NCBI RefSeq assembly: GCF_042477335.2
Contig: NC_091254.1
Span: 94,143,501-94,207,500 of the forward strand
Reading direction: 5' to 3'
Length of the DNA stretch: 64,000 nt
From: Ovis canadensis
Taxonomy: Eukaryota; Chordata; Mammalia; Artiodactyla; Bovidae
The notes beneath the pieces were generated by a model. That model made no database searches and was not told the origin of the DNA. It worked only from the letters and a program-made list of their open reading frames with translations. Below are positions 1 to 12,253 of this stretch, one piece after another; the first letter of the stretch is position 1, and every line of letters starts with the position of its first letter. Position numbers and translations under genes: made by a program.

Positions 1-305
1 AACCAGTCCATTCTGAAGGAGATCAGCCCTGGGATTTCTTTGGAAGTAATGATGCTAAAGCTGAAACTCCAGTACTTTGGCCACCTCATGCGAGGAGTTG
101 ACTCATTGGAAAAGACTGTGATGCTGGGAGGAATTGGGGGCAGGAGGAGAAGGGGACGACAGAGGATGAGATGGCTGGATGGCATCACCGACTCTATGGG
201 CATGAGTCTGAGTGAACTCCAGGAGTTGGTGATGGACAGGGAGGCCTGGTGTGCTGCGATTCATGGGGTCACAAAGAGTCAGGTACGACTGAGTGACCAA
301 CACTT
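1..305 (+). mobile_element. BovB LINE 3' end (truncated by window edge)
   Basis: The C-terminal part of the BovB (RTE) polyprotein is readable from the first base, with the conserved block [17 protein letters not shown] and the terminal HGVTKSQ-like segment. It ends in the BovB tail motif near the sequence gactgagtgacc. The frame is open here, but the copy is cut off on the left by the window, so its 5' extent is unknown. Confidence 0.92.
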
Positions 306-399
306 TCAGGTTCTTTTCACCACCCTTCTCACTCTGTTTCAAGCTGTTGTCTCCTACCAATGCCTACATATGCACCACTGGCATTGTTGCCCCAGTCTC

Positions 400-608
400 T
401 GCCTTACCCAATTATTTAACTAGCTTGCCAGTGAATCACGGGAAAAGGCAGAGAGCAACCCCCACCCTACCCCTCAGCCGCCGGGAGGGAAAAACCTTTC
501 CAGTATTTGGGTCTTGGACTTCTAGGCTACAAAACTGAGATGACAAAGTTTTGTTGTTTAAGCGACTCAGTTTGTGGTGCCTTGTTAAGACAACCCCGGC
601 AAAGTAAT
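400..608 (+). mobile_element. MLT1-type (ERVL-MaLR) LTR 3' portion
   Basis: Positions 505-605 follow the typical MLT1 3' end: a diverged 'cttctaggctacaaaactg' block, then ttgtttaagcgactcag and tttgtggtgccttgtta. The upstream boundary is uncertain because divergence is high. It is an ancient non-coding LTR remnant. Confidence 0.55.
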
Positions 609-1085
609 ACAATCTCCATGTGTTGTCGTCTCAGCTATGTGATTTTTCAGATGGCATGCTTGTCTATGGCTGAGCACATTCTCACAAACAGATGGAATAG
701 TCTGTACCCAACTCCAGTTTATACTGCTTATATTCCTCCTTTTATTAAGCCATTATGTTCTCCAAGACCCATATCACTGCATGACCTACTACTGTTCTTT
801 AATATTTGCCTACAGAAGAAAAAATTCACATTTCAAGGTAAAACTGAAGGGACAATATTTGGGCTTCCCTGATAAATGTTTACCTGTTTTATATATAAAA
901 AAAAAAACCAAGGATGGGGTACAGATGTATTAAATCTTCTTGGAGAAGATTTATGAAACCTGCAAATTTTGTTTATTGCTAAAATAATACAAAACACTAT
1001 GCTTAACAGTTAGATTTTGCCATGCTTTTTACTCATGATGGATTCATGTTTTTAAGTTCTTGACATGATCTAAATTTCTTTTAGA
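609..1085. other. AT-rich stretch, no feature seen
   Basis: Unique-looking AT-rich sequence with a short A-run near 898-907. I see no gene, splice-bounded exon or recognisable repeat. Confidence 0.5.
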
Positions 1086-1092
1086 GAAAATT

Positions 1093-1165
1093 ATAAACTT
1101 CTGATTAATTTAAAAATATAAACTTCTGATTAATTTAAAAATATAAACTTCTGGTTGATTCTGAT
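1093..1165. repeat. 25-bp tandem repeat (minisatellite, about 2.6 to 3 units)
   Basis: Units begin at 1093, 1118 and 1143, exactly 25 bp apart, each starting ataaacttctg. The first two units are identical and the third diverges after about 12 bases. The array is AT-rich. Confidence 0.9.
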
Positions 1166-1285
1166 AATATGTATGCTTCTTAAATTGTCCAGCTTTTTCT
1201 TTTTTTCTGACTAGTGATATTATCCACTTTGCAAAGTATTCTGTAATGTGAGGTAACATAATTTCTCTGTGGTCAAAAAAGCACT

Positions 1286-1370
1286 TAGTTGGGAGTTCAC
1301 TGGCAGTCCAGCCGTTAGAACTCAATGCCTTCACTGCCGAGGGCCCAAAGGATTGAATCCCAACTAGACT
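1286..1370 (+). mobile_element. CHR-type tRNA-derived SINE fragment
   Basis: The segment resembles the Cetartiodactyla tRNA-Glu-related SINE head: a degenerate 'ttcactggcagtccag' block followed by a gattgaatccc box-B-like motif. It is truncated at 3' and abuts a BovB fragment on the opposite strand. Confidence 0.65.
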
Positions 1371-1535
1371 TCGCTCAAATTCATGTCTATTGAGTCAGTG
1401 ATGCCATTCAACCATCTCATCCTCTGTGGCCTCCTTCTCCTACTGCCCTAAATCTTTTCCAGCATCAGGGTCTTTTGCAATGAGTTGGCTATTTGAATCA
1501 GATGGCAAAAGTATTGGAGCTTCACTGGTAGGCAA
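1371..1535 (-). mobile_element. BovB LINE 3' fragment, diverged
   Basis: The reverse strand carries the BovB C-terminal region (MRWL.GIT block) with the characteristic antisense motif agtcagtgatgccat. It lacks the extreme 3' tail and is more diverged than most copies here, so it is probably old. Confidence 0.75.
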
Positions 1536-2087
1536 TTATTTTTCACTGTGCTTCCTGGAAGCTTCATAAACATATATACATATATAAGAATACATATTTA
1601 TAGATATATATATGTATCCTATAAAATTATTGTTAGCAGTGATATCCCTCTGCTAATTAAGGAAAGTTCTTAAAAACACTGGATATCATATGGTTTCTCC
1701 AACCAATATTATTTAGTTAAAAAAACTTGCTTTTTGAAAAAATTTAGCTTTCTTCTTAAAGAATCTCACTGTCATAGCCAATGTGAACCCACACAAACAC
1801 AGTCTTATGGTTTTAACTTTGCATAATTATACTGTTGAGTTCTACATGGCTCAATTGCAATTATGACATGTTCTGGAAATACTTAAAATGGTTTGTGTAA
1901 CCAAACAATTTACACTGGAATTTTTTTTCCATAAGCAGATATGTTTAATTCATTTATCAAAACAGTTCAGTTAAGTTTTTTTCCCCACAACAATTTTTTG
2001 TTAAAATTCTATTTATAAAGTTTCCTAAAAAATAATGTTTCCAGTGAAACGTACTTACTTAGCATGAAGAATTTAAGTAATGTTAAA
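1536..2087. other. AT-rich stretch, no gene seen
   Basis: Contains an imperfect TA-rich tract at about 1566-1618. Nothing else is recognisable. Confidence 0.5.
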
Positions 2088-3197
2088 CGTGATAGATCAA
2101 ATTGCCAACATCACTGGATCATAGAAAAGAAAGAGAATTCCAGAAAAAAACATCTACTTCTACTTCAGTGACTATGCTAAAGCCTTGACTTTGTGTGAAT
2201 CGCAACAAACTGTGGAAAATTTTTCAAGGGATGGGAATACCAGACCACCTTACCTGCCTCCTGAGAAATCTATATACAGGTCAAGAAGCAACAGTTAAAA
2301 CCGGACATGGAACAACGCACTGGATCAAGGCTGTATATTGTCACCCTCCTTATTTAACTTATATGCAGAGTACATCATGCAAAATGCCAGGCTGGAAGAA
2401 GCTCAAGCTGAAATAAAGAATGCCAGGAGAAGTATCAATAACCTCAGATAGGCAGATGACATCACCCTTATGGCAGGAAGTGAAGAGGAACTAAAAAGCC
2501 TCTTGATGAAAGTGAATGAGGAGAGCTGGTTTAAATCTCAACATTCAAAAAACTAAGATCATAGCATCTGTTCCCATCACTTCATGGAAAATAGATGAGG
2601 AAACAATGGAAACAGTGACAGACTTAATTTTGGGGGGCTCCAAAATCACTGAAGATTGTGACTGAAGCCATGAAAATTAAAAGACGCTTACTCATTCATT
2701 GGAAGAAAAGCTATGACCAAACTAGACAGCATAATAAACAGCAGAGACATAACTTTGCCAGCAAAGTCAAAGCTGTGGTTTTTCCAGTAGTCATGGATGA
2801 ATGTGAGAGTTGAACCATAAAGAAAGCTAAGTGCTTAAGAATTGATGCTTCTGAACTGTGGTGTTGGAGAAGACTCTTGAGAGTCCCTTGGACTGCAAGG
2901 AGATCCCACCAGTCCATCCTAAAGGAAATTAGTCCTGAATATTCATTGTAAGGACTAATGGTGAAGCTGAAGCTCCAATACTTTGTCCAACTAATGCAAA
3001 GATCTGACTCATTGGAAAAGACCGTGATGCTAGGAAAGATTGAAGGCAGGAGGAGAAGGGGACGACAGATGATGAGATGGTTGGATGGCATCACTGGCTC
3101 GATGGACATGAGGTTGAGCAAGCTCAGGGAGTTGGTGATGGACAGGGAGGCCTGGTGTGCTGCAGTCCATCAGATGGCAGAGTTGGACTGAACTGAA
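2088..3197 (+). mobile_element. BovB LINE, 5'-truncated RT-to-3' end copy, inactive
   Basis: The copy begins in the RT domain (gatcaaattgccaacatc) and runs through the palm and C-terminal region to the 3' tail. The RT active-site motif (normally YADD) has its Tyr codon changed to the stop TAG at 2449-2451. Several further frameshifts and stops follow, so it cannot encode RT. No clear TSD was found. Confidence 0.9.
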
Positions 3198-3519
3198 ACA
3201 CGGTAGAAGATAAAGAAAGAAAACAAAGACTTCATAATGTCTCCATCAGAATTATAGAGGTTAACATTAGTTGCACATGATTCTAAAGATATTTATATAA
3301 CTATAGAGCAATATATAAAATTGACAAAGTTGACAAAAGACATTTATGATTATACTGTAAAGGTTAGCATATCATGAATGGTTTTAAAAATATTGAATTG
3401 TGCTGTTAATTTTTCTTGAAGTAGATATAAACATAAAAGCAAAGTGTAAAAATGAATGACACATAAGGTTTTCTGGCACATATTATTGTTTCTGATGTTA
3501 AGATAATTTTTTAAAGACG
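3198..3519. other. Unique AT-rich spacer
   Basis: No gene or recognised repeat between two oppositely oriented BovB copies. Confidence 0.5.
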
Positions 3520-3529
3520 TCAAAAGTTT

Positions 3530-4089
3530 CAGCTCAGTTCAGTTTAGTTCAGTCGCTCAGTCGTGTCCAACTCTTTGCAACTCCATGAACCACAGCACGC
3601 CAGGCCTCCCTGTCCATCACCAACTCCCGGAGTTCACTCAGACTCACGTCCATCGAGTTGGTGATGCCATCCAGCCATCTCATCCTCTGCCATCCCCTTC
3701 TCCTCCTGCCCCTAATCCCTTCCAGCATCAGAGTCTTTTCCAGTGAGTCAACTCTTCGCATGAGGTGGCCAAAGTACTGGAGTTTCAGCTTCAGATCATT
3801 CCTTCCAAAGAAATCCCAGGGCTGACCTCCTTTAGAATGGACTGGTTGGATCTGCTTGCAGTCCAAGGGACTCTCAAGAGTCTCCTCCAACACCACACTT
3901 CAAAAACATTAATTCTTCAGCACTCAGCTTTTTTTCACAGTCCAGCTCTCACATCCATACATGACCACAGGAAAAACCATAACCTTGACTAGACAGACCT
4001 TAGTTGGCAAAGTAATGTCTCTGCTTTTCAATGTGCTATCTAGAGTAGTCATAACTTTCCCTCCAAGGAGTAAGTGTCTTTTAATTTCA
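3530..4089 (-). mobile_element. BovB LINE, 5'-truncated, with TSD
   Basis: A minus-strand BovB 3' segment of about 560 bp whose translation keeps a long open C-terminal stretch (positions 3549-3896). A perfect 10-bp target-site duplication TCAAAAGTTT flanks it at 3520-3529 and 4090-4099, so it is a single 5'-truncated retrotransposition event. Confidence 0.95.
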
Positions 4090-4099
4090 TCAAAAGTTT

Positions 4100-5545
4100 A
4101 GGATTGTTTAAAAATGTTTAATTGAGAAAATAAGATTAGGTTCGTTGTGGTGTTTTTTATTCTCTCGTCTTTGTATTAGGCTTTCCACCAAATGAAAACG
4201 TCAGCATTCATATATTTCACTTCGTCCCCATATTTTGAAACTGTCCATTTTAGTATGTCTCGGTTCTCCAGGTCTGTTATACTGTTATTCAGCTCAGTAG
4301 CAATTGTTCTGGTGGATCTTTCATATTACTTTATGTTTAACTGATGGAACACCATGCACAATTTTTTCTCAGTTCTTGAGTTGCTTTTATTTAACTTTTC
4401 TTTGACCAGATTTCACTGACAAGAATTGTTTATTTGTCTCGTTGCCAAGGTTGTTCAAAGTGGACAACGTTAGCCAGTGCCTCTTTGCATGATGAACTTG
4501 GCAGAAAATAAAGTTCTTGTTTCACAGCTACTTTCGCAGATCTGGGAGGGCAATCCCATCCCTTTGTTGGCCATTCTGTCTGAGGCAGCTTGGTTTCTGT
4601 GCCCTTTAGATGTTGTATCATTACTAACTTGGTGCAAAAAGAGCTGTGAAAATATAGAAGCAAATATTTACACTTTAGATCTTAGAGTACATTTAATTGT
4701 CTGGATAATTATATCTGTGGTGTAATTTTCACTTGTCTGATAATAGGTCAGAATCAATTTAAAGCTTGTATTTCTAAAAGTTTCTACTACATTTTCCTTT
4801 TTAATCAGGAAATTTGCATGTCTTAAAATTTTTTCTACTCTATTTTTTTTATTTCCTTCAAGATACTACTACTAATTTTACTTTTGTTGTCTCAATTTTG
4901 CAGATTCATATATCAATTTGTTGCAATTTATTTTCCTTGTAAGCATCATTTCCTGTCCTTTTTCTTTGACCCCTCTGTAAATAGGTCCTCACACTGTCAA
5001 CACTGTCAGCATCTCATATTCACAGACATCTTGAATTTATTAGACTGGGACCACCAAATAAGTATGTATTACTCATTTTCGTATATCCAGGAGTTTCCTG
5101 TTGTTTCTGACATACAACACATTTTGTAAAATATTAATGATTCATCAATATCTGATTTTATAAGAAATGTTTGCTTGTGGATTGACAGAGTATGTAAACA
5201 ATCTTCCCTTGTTTGTCCTTGTAATTACAAAATATCAGGCTTCCCTTTGCATGCAGTTGAGCAGAAGATAGGAAGGAGAAGGTAGCTTTATTTTATCTAA
5301 CCTAAATTGACAATTAAGCCAGTAAATTCTATAATTCAAGACTAGTTTTATTTTATAATCTGAATAATTAGGTTGAGGTCTTTATTGTTAAAACCATGAG
5401 ATGACCTTGAGCATGGAGCTCTGGCTAACAGAGCAGCAGGACTAGAGAAGCCATCTATGCTATTGTGCAGCGCTTCAGCACCTCTAAACTTGGTCAGTAC
5501 AATAGAGAAGTAAGTGTCTAACTTATTTAAACTGGTGTTCATATT
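4100..5545. other. AT-rich stretch, no gene seen
   Basis: About 1.4 kb of unique-looking sequence. Short ORFs here show no recognisable protein similarity and no supporting signals. Confidence 0.5.
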
Positions 5546-5554
5546 ATATTGCTT

Positions 5555-5762
5555 GTGTGTGTGAGAGTGTGTGTGTTAGTCGCTCAGTCGTATCTGACTA
5601 TGCAGATCCATGTACTGCAGCCCACCACGCTCCTCTGTCCGTGGACTTCTTTTCCAGGCAAAAATACTAAAGTGGGTAGCCATTACTTTCTCCAGAGGAT
5701 CGAACCCAGCTCTCTCACATTGCAGGCAGATTCTTTACATTTGAACCACCAGAGAAGCCCTT
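5555..5762 (-). mobile_element. Bov-tA SINE
   Basis: The reverse strand shows the tRNA-like head and Bov-A body; on the plus strand it reads from agtcgctcagtcgt to the inverted head ending gaagccc. Imperfect flanks atattgctt (5546-5554) and atgttgctt (5763-5771) fit a TSD with one mismatch. Confidence 0.88.
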
Positions 5763-5771
5763 ATGTTGCTT

Positions 5772-8410
5772 ATCAGTTCAGTTCAGTTCAGTCGCTCAGT
5801 TGTGTCTGATTCTTTGCGACCCCATGAATCGCAGCACACCAGGTCTCCCTGTCCATCACCAACTCCCGGAGTTCACTCAGACTCACGTCCATCGAGTCAG
5901 TGATACCATCCAGCCATCTCATCCTCGGTAGTCCCCAATCCCTCCCAGCATCAGAGTCTTTTCCAATGAGTCAACTCTTCGCATGAGGTGGCCAAAGTAC
6001 TAGAGTTTCCAGCTTTAGCATCAGTCCTTCCAAAGAACACCCAGGGCTGATCTCCTTTAGAATGGACTGGTTGGATCTCCTTGCAGTCCAAGGGACTCTC
6101 AAGAGTCTTCTCCAATACCGCAGTTCAAAAGCATCAATTTTTTGGTGCTCAGCTTTTTTCACAGTCCAACTCTCACATCCATACATGGCCACTGGAAAAA
6201 CCATAGCCTTGACTAGATGGACCTTAGTCGGCAAAGTAATGTCTCTGCTTTTCAATGTGCTATCTAGAGTAGTCATAACTTCCCCTCCAAGGAGTAAGTG
6301 TCTTTTAATTTCATGGCTGCAGTCACCATCTGCAGTGATTTTGGAGCCCCCCAAAATAAACTCTGACACTGTTTCCCCATCTATTCCCCATGAAGTGATG
6401 GGACCAGATGCCATGATCTTTGTTTTCTGAATGTTGAGCTTTAAGCCAACATTTTCACTCTCCTCTTTCACTTTCATCAAGAGGCTCTTTAGTTCTTCTT
6501 CATTTTCTGCCATAAAGGTGGTGTCATCTGCATATCTGAGGTTATTGATATTTCTCCGGGCAATCTTGATTCCAGCTTGTGCTTCTTCCAACCCAGCATT
6601 TCTCTTGATGTACTCTGTATATAAGTTAAATAAGCAGGGTGACAATATACAGCCTTGACCTACTCCTTTTCCTATTTGGAACCAGTCTGTTCTTCCATGT
6701 CCACTTCTAACTGTTGCTTCCTGACCTGCATATAAGTTTCTCAAGAGGCAAGTCAGGTGATCTGATATTCTCATCTCTTTCAGAATTTTCCACAGTTTAT
6801 TGTGATCACACAGTCAAAGGCTTTGGCATAATCAATAAAGCAGAAATAGATGTTTTTCTGGAACTTTCTTGCTTTTCCCATGATCCAGCAGATGTTGGCA
6901 ATTTGATCTCTGGTTCCTCTGCCTTTTCTAAAACCAGCTTGAACATCTGGAAGTTCATGGTTCACATGTTGCTGAAGCCTGGCTTGGAGAATTTTGAGCA
7001 TTACTTTACTAGCATGTGAGATGAGTGCAATTGTGCGGTAGTTTGAGTATTCTTTGGCATTGCCTTTCTTTGGGATTGGAATGAAAACTGACCTTTTCTA
7101 GTCCTGTGGCCACTGCTGAGTTTTCCAAATGTGCTGACATATTGAGTGCAGCACTTTCACAGCATCATTTTTCAGGATTTGAAATAGCTCAACTGGGACT
7201 ATACTAGCTTTGTTTATAGTGATGCTTTCTAAGGCCCACTTGACCCCACATTCCAGGATGTCTGGCTCTAGATTAGTGATCACACCATCATGATTATGTT
7301 AGCCATGAGGATCTTTTTTGTGCAGTTCTTCTGTGTATTATTGCCACCTATTCTTAATATCTTCTGCTTCTGTTAGGTCCATATCATTTCTGTCCTTTAT
7401 CAAGCCCATCTTTGTATGAAATGTTCGCTTGGTATCTTTCATTTTCTTGAAGAGATCTCTAGTCTTTCCCATTCTGTTGTTTTCCTCTATTTCTTTGCAC
7501 TGACTGTGGAGGAAGGCTGTCTTTTCTCTCCTTGCTATTTTTTGGAACTCTGCATTGAGATGCTTATATCTTTCCTTTTCTCCTTTGCTTTTCACTTCTC
7601 TTCTTTTCACAGCTATTTGTAAGGCCTCCACGGATGGCCATTTTGCTTTTTTGCATTTCTTTTTCTTGGAGATGGCCTTGATCCCTGTCTCCTGTACAAT
7701 GTCATGAACCGCTGTCCATAGTTCATCAGGCACTCTGTCTATCAGATCTAGGCCCTTAAATCTATTTCTCACTTCCACTGTATAATCATAAGGGATTTGA
7801 TTTAGGTCATACCTGAAATGTCTAGTGGTTTTCCCTACTTTCTTCGACTTAAGTCTGAATTTGGCAATAAGAAGTTCATGATCTGAGCCACAGTCAGCTC
7901 CCAGTCTTGTTTTTGCTGACTGTATAGAGCTTCTCCATCTTTGGCTGCATAGAATATAATCAGTCTGATTTTGGTGTTGACCATATGGTAATGTCCATAT
8001 GTAGAGTCTTTTCCTGTGTTGTTGGAAGAGGGTGTTTGCTATGACCAGTGCAATCTCTTGGCAAAACTCTATTAGCCTTTGCCCTGCTTCATTCCGCACT
8101 CCAAGGCCAAATTTGCCTGTTACTCCAGTTGTTTCTTGACTTCCTACTTTTACATTCCAGTCCCCTATAATGAAAAGGGCATCTTTTTTGGTTATTAGTT
8201 CTAAAAGGTCTTGTAGGTCTTCATAGAACCGTTCAACTTCATCTTCTTCAGCATTACAGTTTGGGTTGTAGGCTTGGATTACCGTGATATTGAATGATTT
8301 GCCTTAGAAACGAACAGAGATCATTCTGTCATTTTTGAAATTGCATCCAATTACTGCATTTTGGATTCTTTTGTTGACCATAATGGCTTATAGCCACATC
8401 TAATTCTAAA
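5772..8410 (-). mobile_element. BovB LINE, longest copy (endonuclease C-terminus plus RT)
   Basis: Reading the minus strand, the copy starts inside the APE-like endonuclease domain; the SDH motif is visible in GADCGSDHELL near 7890. It continues through the linker, the RT motifs FCFIDYAKAFD (about 6830) and RYADDT (about 6530), and the C-terminal [14 protein letters not shown] region to the tail. Full-length BovB is about 3.2 kb, so roughly 0.6 kb of 5' sequence is missing. Lesions include a 1-base loss near 6809 in the RT motif A region, a Trp-to-TAG change near 7098 and further breaks, so the copy is dead. No convincing TSD was found. Confidence 0.95.
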
Positions 8411-9907
8411 TTATACATTCTTTAATTTGGATGATATAGGATTTCTTTTCAGTCTTGCATTATCCAGATATTCCACTTATGAGGACATAGATATAGAGCA
8501 ATTGGGGGGAAAAAAGTCAAAGTTAGATGATTTAGTTTCTGATTCTTCTCTTAAAGCAATCAGCATTTATACTTTTGATCTCAAAAGCCAGAAGCGGTAA
8601 GAAATCTTTAATAACATCCATATTTTAAATAAAAGAAAAAGCAATGCCAAAATTAGTGAGGCAGTGCCAAAATCTGTTACACTCATATTAGAAAATATGA
8701 CAAATGAGCTCATAAAAGTCACATGTCAGACGATGATGATTGCAGGCTTCTTTGTAAAGAATACACTTTACAATAAAATGTAGTATTATGGGTATTGAGC
8801 TAATTAAAAAATAAAACAGATTTTTGAAAAAGCTTTCCTCTTATCATAATTTACTGTCTTAGTATGTAGGCTTTAACAATATTTTAAACCCTTTAACGGT
8901 TCCTTCCAATGCATTTTAACAGTCATAAATTAAACAATTTGCATCATTCCCACATGGCTGAAACACCTTGGTGAATTGGCCATGCAACAGACTATTTTGT
9001 CACACTGCAAACTGATTAAATTCAAGGACACTCCATTTGTATAGATAAAATAACCTTCCCCTATTTCAGTAAAAAAAAAAATGTTGCACATGCAAGTACA
9101 TCTTCACTAATCAGTTGATTTTAGGTGAAATCTCTTTGCTTCCTATAATCACTTGTATATGTATTTTTAGTTTAGCTTTTAAAAAAGTTATGTAAATTTC
9201 CTCTGATATTTTTGAGCCATTCCGAGATGCATACTTTTCAGATGACTCATGTTGCTGTTGCAGTCAGCATCTGCTCGAATTACCAGGAGGGCATCAAGTA
9301 AAAAGTGAGCACGCGTGTGTCTTTAAGACATTAGACATGACCAGCTGTTTCATATTCTCAGATCCCTTTCAGTAATAAAAGGCTCTCATGCAGCTTCCAG
9401 GTAAGGGGGTTTGGAGAGGCAGAGGAGGAATAGGAAGTTGGACATGCCCACAAGAAACTACAGTACCACTGCTCAGCAGTCTTGAATTCTCTAAGACTTG
9501 CGGGTGGCTGGTGGCTGCTACCCCAGCAGGTGGGCATGCCTTAGGCCAAGATCTATGTCTAGAAAGACAAAACAACCTACAGGCTCTGCTCAAATACCCT
9601 TAAGAACATAAAATATTTAGGTGCTCAATGTAATGCAATTCTAAATATAAAAAATTGGGCGCCTCTCCTCTGTTCAGACTGTATTATAAATCATCTTGAA
9701 TCAGCATAGAAAGAATCCTGTTGTGCTGTAAAAGAAAGCTGCTACACTTTTCTCCTTTCATAGTTGGCAATTAGGATAATGAATTAAACTCTCTTCATAT
9801 AATACCCCTCCCAGCATCACTTGCTAAAACATTCTCTAAAATGGTCAATTATTCCTTCACTCCCAAATGACACAAGATCTTTATGGTCCTTGCTTTTAAA
9901 CTAAAAC
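8411..9907. other. Unique AT-rich stretch, no gene seen
   Basis: No gene or clear repeat. A more GC-rich patch lies at about 9370-9600, without coding support. Confidence 0.5.
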
Positions 9908-9917
9908 TTACAGCAAA

Positions 9918-10272
9918 TGGGCTTCCCTGGTGGCTCAGGTGATAAAGAATGCGCCCGCAATGTGGGAGACTTGGGTTCTATCCCTGGGTTGGGAAGATCC
10001 TCTGGAGAAGGGAATGGCTACCCACTCCAGTATTCCGGCCTGGCACTCCCAAAATAACAATAATAATAATAAATTTGGGCTTCTCTGATAGCTCAGTTGG
10101 TAAAGAATCTGCCTGCAATGCAGGAGACCCCAGTTCGATTCCTGGGTTAGGAAGATTCACTGGAGAAGGGATAAGCTATGCACACCAGTATTCCGGCCTG
10201 GTGATTGCCATGACTGTATAATCCATGGGGTTGCAAAGAGTTGGACACAACTGAGCAACTTGCCCTTTCATT
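9918..10272 (+). mobile_element. Double-headed Bov-tA SINE in one TSD
   Basis: Two tRNA-like heads occur in series: the first starts at 9919 with a body truncated at about 10050 and an (AAT)n-like linker (about 10056-10072); the second starts at 10078 with a full Bov-A body. A perfect 10-bp TSD TTACAGCAAA at 9908-9917 and 10273-10282 encloses both units. Confidence 0.92.
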
Positions 10273-10282
10273 TTACAGCAAA

Positions 10283-10877
10283 CGTCGGCTATTGTAATAG
10301 ACCCCATCAATATTCCTGAATTAAAGTGAGTCTTCATTTTCTGACTTGGTTACAGATAGAGATGAAAGGCTCCAGGTTCCATGTCCAAAGCTCTGTGGCA
10401 TGTGGAACGGACCTGGGTATTTGATCCAAGGAAGACACTTGGTTCCAATAAAGATGATCAGATTCTGGTGCCCAGTTATCTGAAACTTGGGATGGGGCGA
10501 CTCAAAGCCTGGAGTCACCTAGGATGAACCTCAGCAAAGGCAGAGTTTCCAAGGCAAAATCAACAAACTCCTATACCTGATTTTCTGGTGTCATCCTGGT
10601 TTCTTACCTAGTCCCTGACTTCAGTGCTAAATTTTTATTTTAGTTCCACTAATTAACACAGTACCCATTCCCCTCAAAATAGTAAGAGTCAATTTCTGTT
10701 GCCTGCAATCAGGAAAACATTACTAACACATAAAGTAGTATATGACCTTACTATTATTTTGTGCCACTCTATCACTAGTGTCTGGGTTGGTATCGAATCC
10801 ATATTTCATAAAATTCTTTATATTTTAAATACATATCCTAGCTGAAAAAAAATCTATTACCTAGATAAATATTTCAA
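10283..10877. other. Unique stretch, no gene seen
   Basis: No recognised repeat, exon or RNA gene. Confidence 0.5.
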
Positions 10878-10889
10878 TTGTTTAAAATT

Positions 10890-11099
10890 GTGTTCAGTCA
10901 TATCCAACGCTTTTGCAGTCCCATGGCTTATGGCCCACCAAGCTTCTCTGTGCGTGGGACTTCCCAGGCAAGAATCCTGAAGTGGGTTGCCATTTCCTAC
11001 CCCAGGGGATCTTCCTGACCCAGGGATCAAACCCATGTCTCTAGTGTCTCCTGCACTGGCAGGAAGATTCTTTAGTACTAGCATTAACTAGTGAGCCCC
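10890..11099 (-). mobile_element. Bov-tA SINE with TSD
   Basis: A complete minus-strand Bov-tA with a diverged head. A perfect 12-bp TSD TTGTTTAAAATT occurs at 10878-10889 and 11100-11111. Confidence 0.95.
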
Positions 11100-11111
11100 T
11101 TGTTTAAAATT

Positions 11112-12253
11112 ACTCTTTTTAAATTTTCAGAGAGTCTGTTTTTAAAGTATTATAAATGGAAGGAAATTCAGAATTGATGGGCTATGAATTACAAGGGGTA
11201 CAATGTCAAGTAAAAAAATGATTGTCATACAGGTTCATGTAAGGCAGTTAAACTCAAGAGATTTTGGAATAAAATTGAAGTATTTGAACCTGGAATTATA
11301 AATGTTATCAGGTTTTATTTACCAGTGGGGAAGGGTGAGACAGAGAGCAATGGAGAAAGCAAGACAAGATGAGGATTTGTTGTGGATGTTAAGCTTAGAA
11401 AAAACAGTGTCTGGGAGGGCAGGATATTAGCAGTACAAACTGTGAAGGGCAATCAGATTTGAGGAAAAGTTGTTCAGCTGAATGTGAAGGGCTTGACACT
11501 TGATTACCTGCTGGCTGTGGGGCAGGGCTTCATGAGGATGTGAGAATAGGATTGCTCATGGGTTTCTTTCTTGTATAATTGCAAGTTACCATGGTCAAAA
11601 ATGGAGGGAATAGCCATCTGGAGAGAGGGATCAAGGAGTTGAGATGAAGAACTAAGTTTTAGATGTATTTAATTGGAAGGCCTTGCAAGCCCCAGAGCTG
11701 AAGATGATCAGGGCGAAGAATAATGTGGGGATGAAGATACCAGTGTGCAAACGGTCTCCTTGCAATTCTTTTTCCATCCATTCTGAGTATCCTTCCATTC
11801 ATAATCTTTGAAGAAGAGATGCTCGAAGTTTAAAGAGAGCAATTTTATATATCACAAGTGGTCTACTTAGAAATGATGGCTTCAGTTTTGAAAGTGGATG
11901 TCACCACTTGTGGAGAAAGTGTGGAAACTGAGAAGAGATGGCCTTAAACAGAATATTGTGAACTGTAATCCTTATGATATAGAAGGAGCAAGGCAGTAAG
12001 AGCAATGGCCTGGTAAGAAAAACTCTAGAATGAGGCAAAGGGGACAGAGGAAGTAAAGTTAATAATTCTAGAAAATTCTTTCTAAGTTTGTCACTGGGAG
12101 AGAAAGGAGGAGAAAGTGTTCAAGGCTGAAAGAGAAACTAGTGCCAACCAGAGTTTATTTAGTTAGGAGAAACTAGAGCCAAATTACATGCTGAGGTAGG
12201 AGAAAAAGCTCTCTGTTTATGATGAAAGAAGGTTAGGGCAGAGGTGAGTATGA
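11112..12253. other. Purine-rich unique stretch, no gene seen
   Basis: The plus strand is enriched in G and A (for example 11330-11700). It may be an old unrecognised repeat. No coding support. Confidence 0.45.

Noticed and set aside
5971..6774. 267-residue ORF as a protein-coding gene
   Set aside because: It is the BovB reverse-transcriptase C-terminal region inside a truncated LINE with frameshifts upstream.
9918..10272. tRNA-like heads with A/B-box-like words that might be called tRNA genes
   Set aside because: They are followed by Bov-A bodies and bounded by TSDs, and many copies occur through the window. They are SINEs, not tRNA genes.
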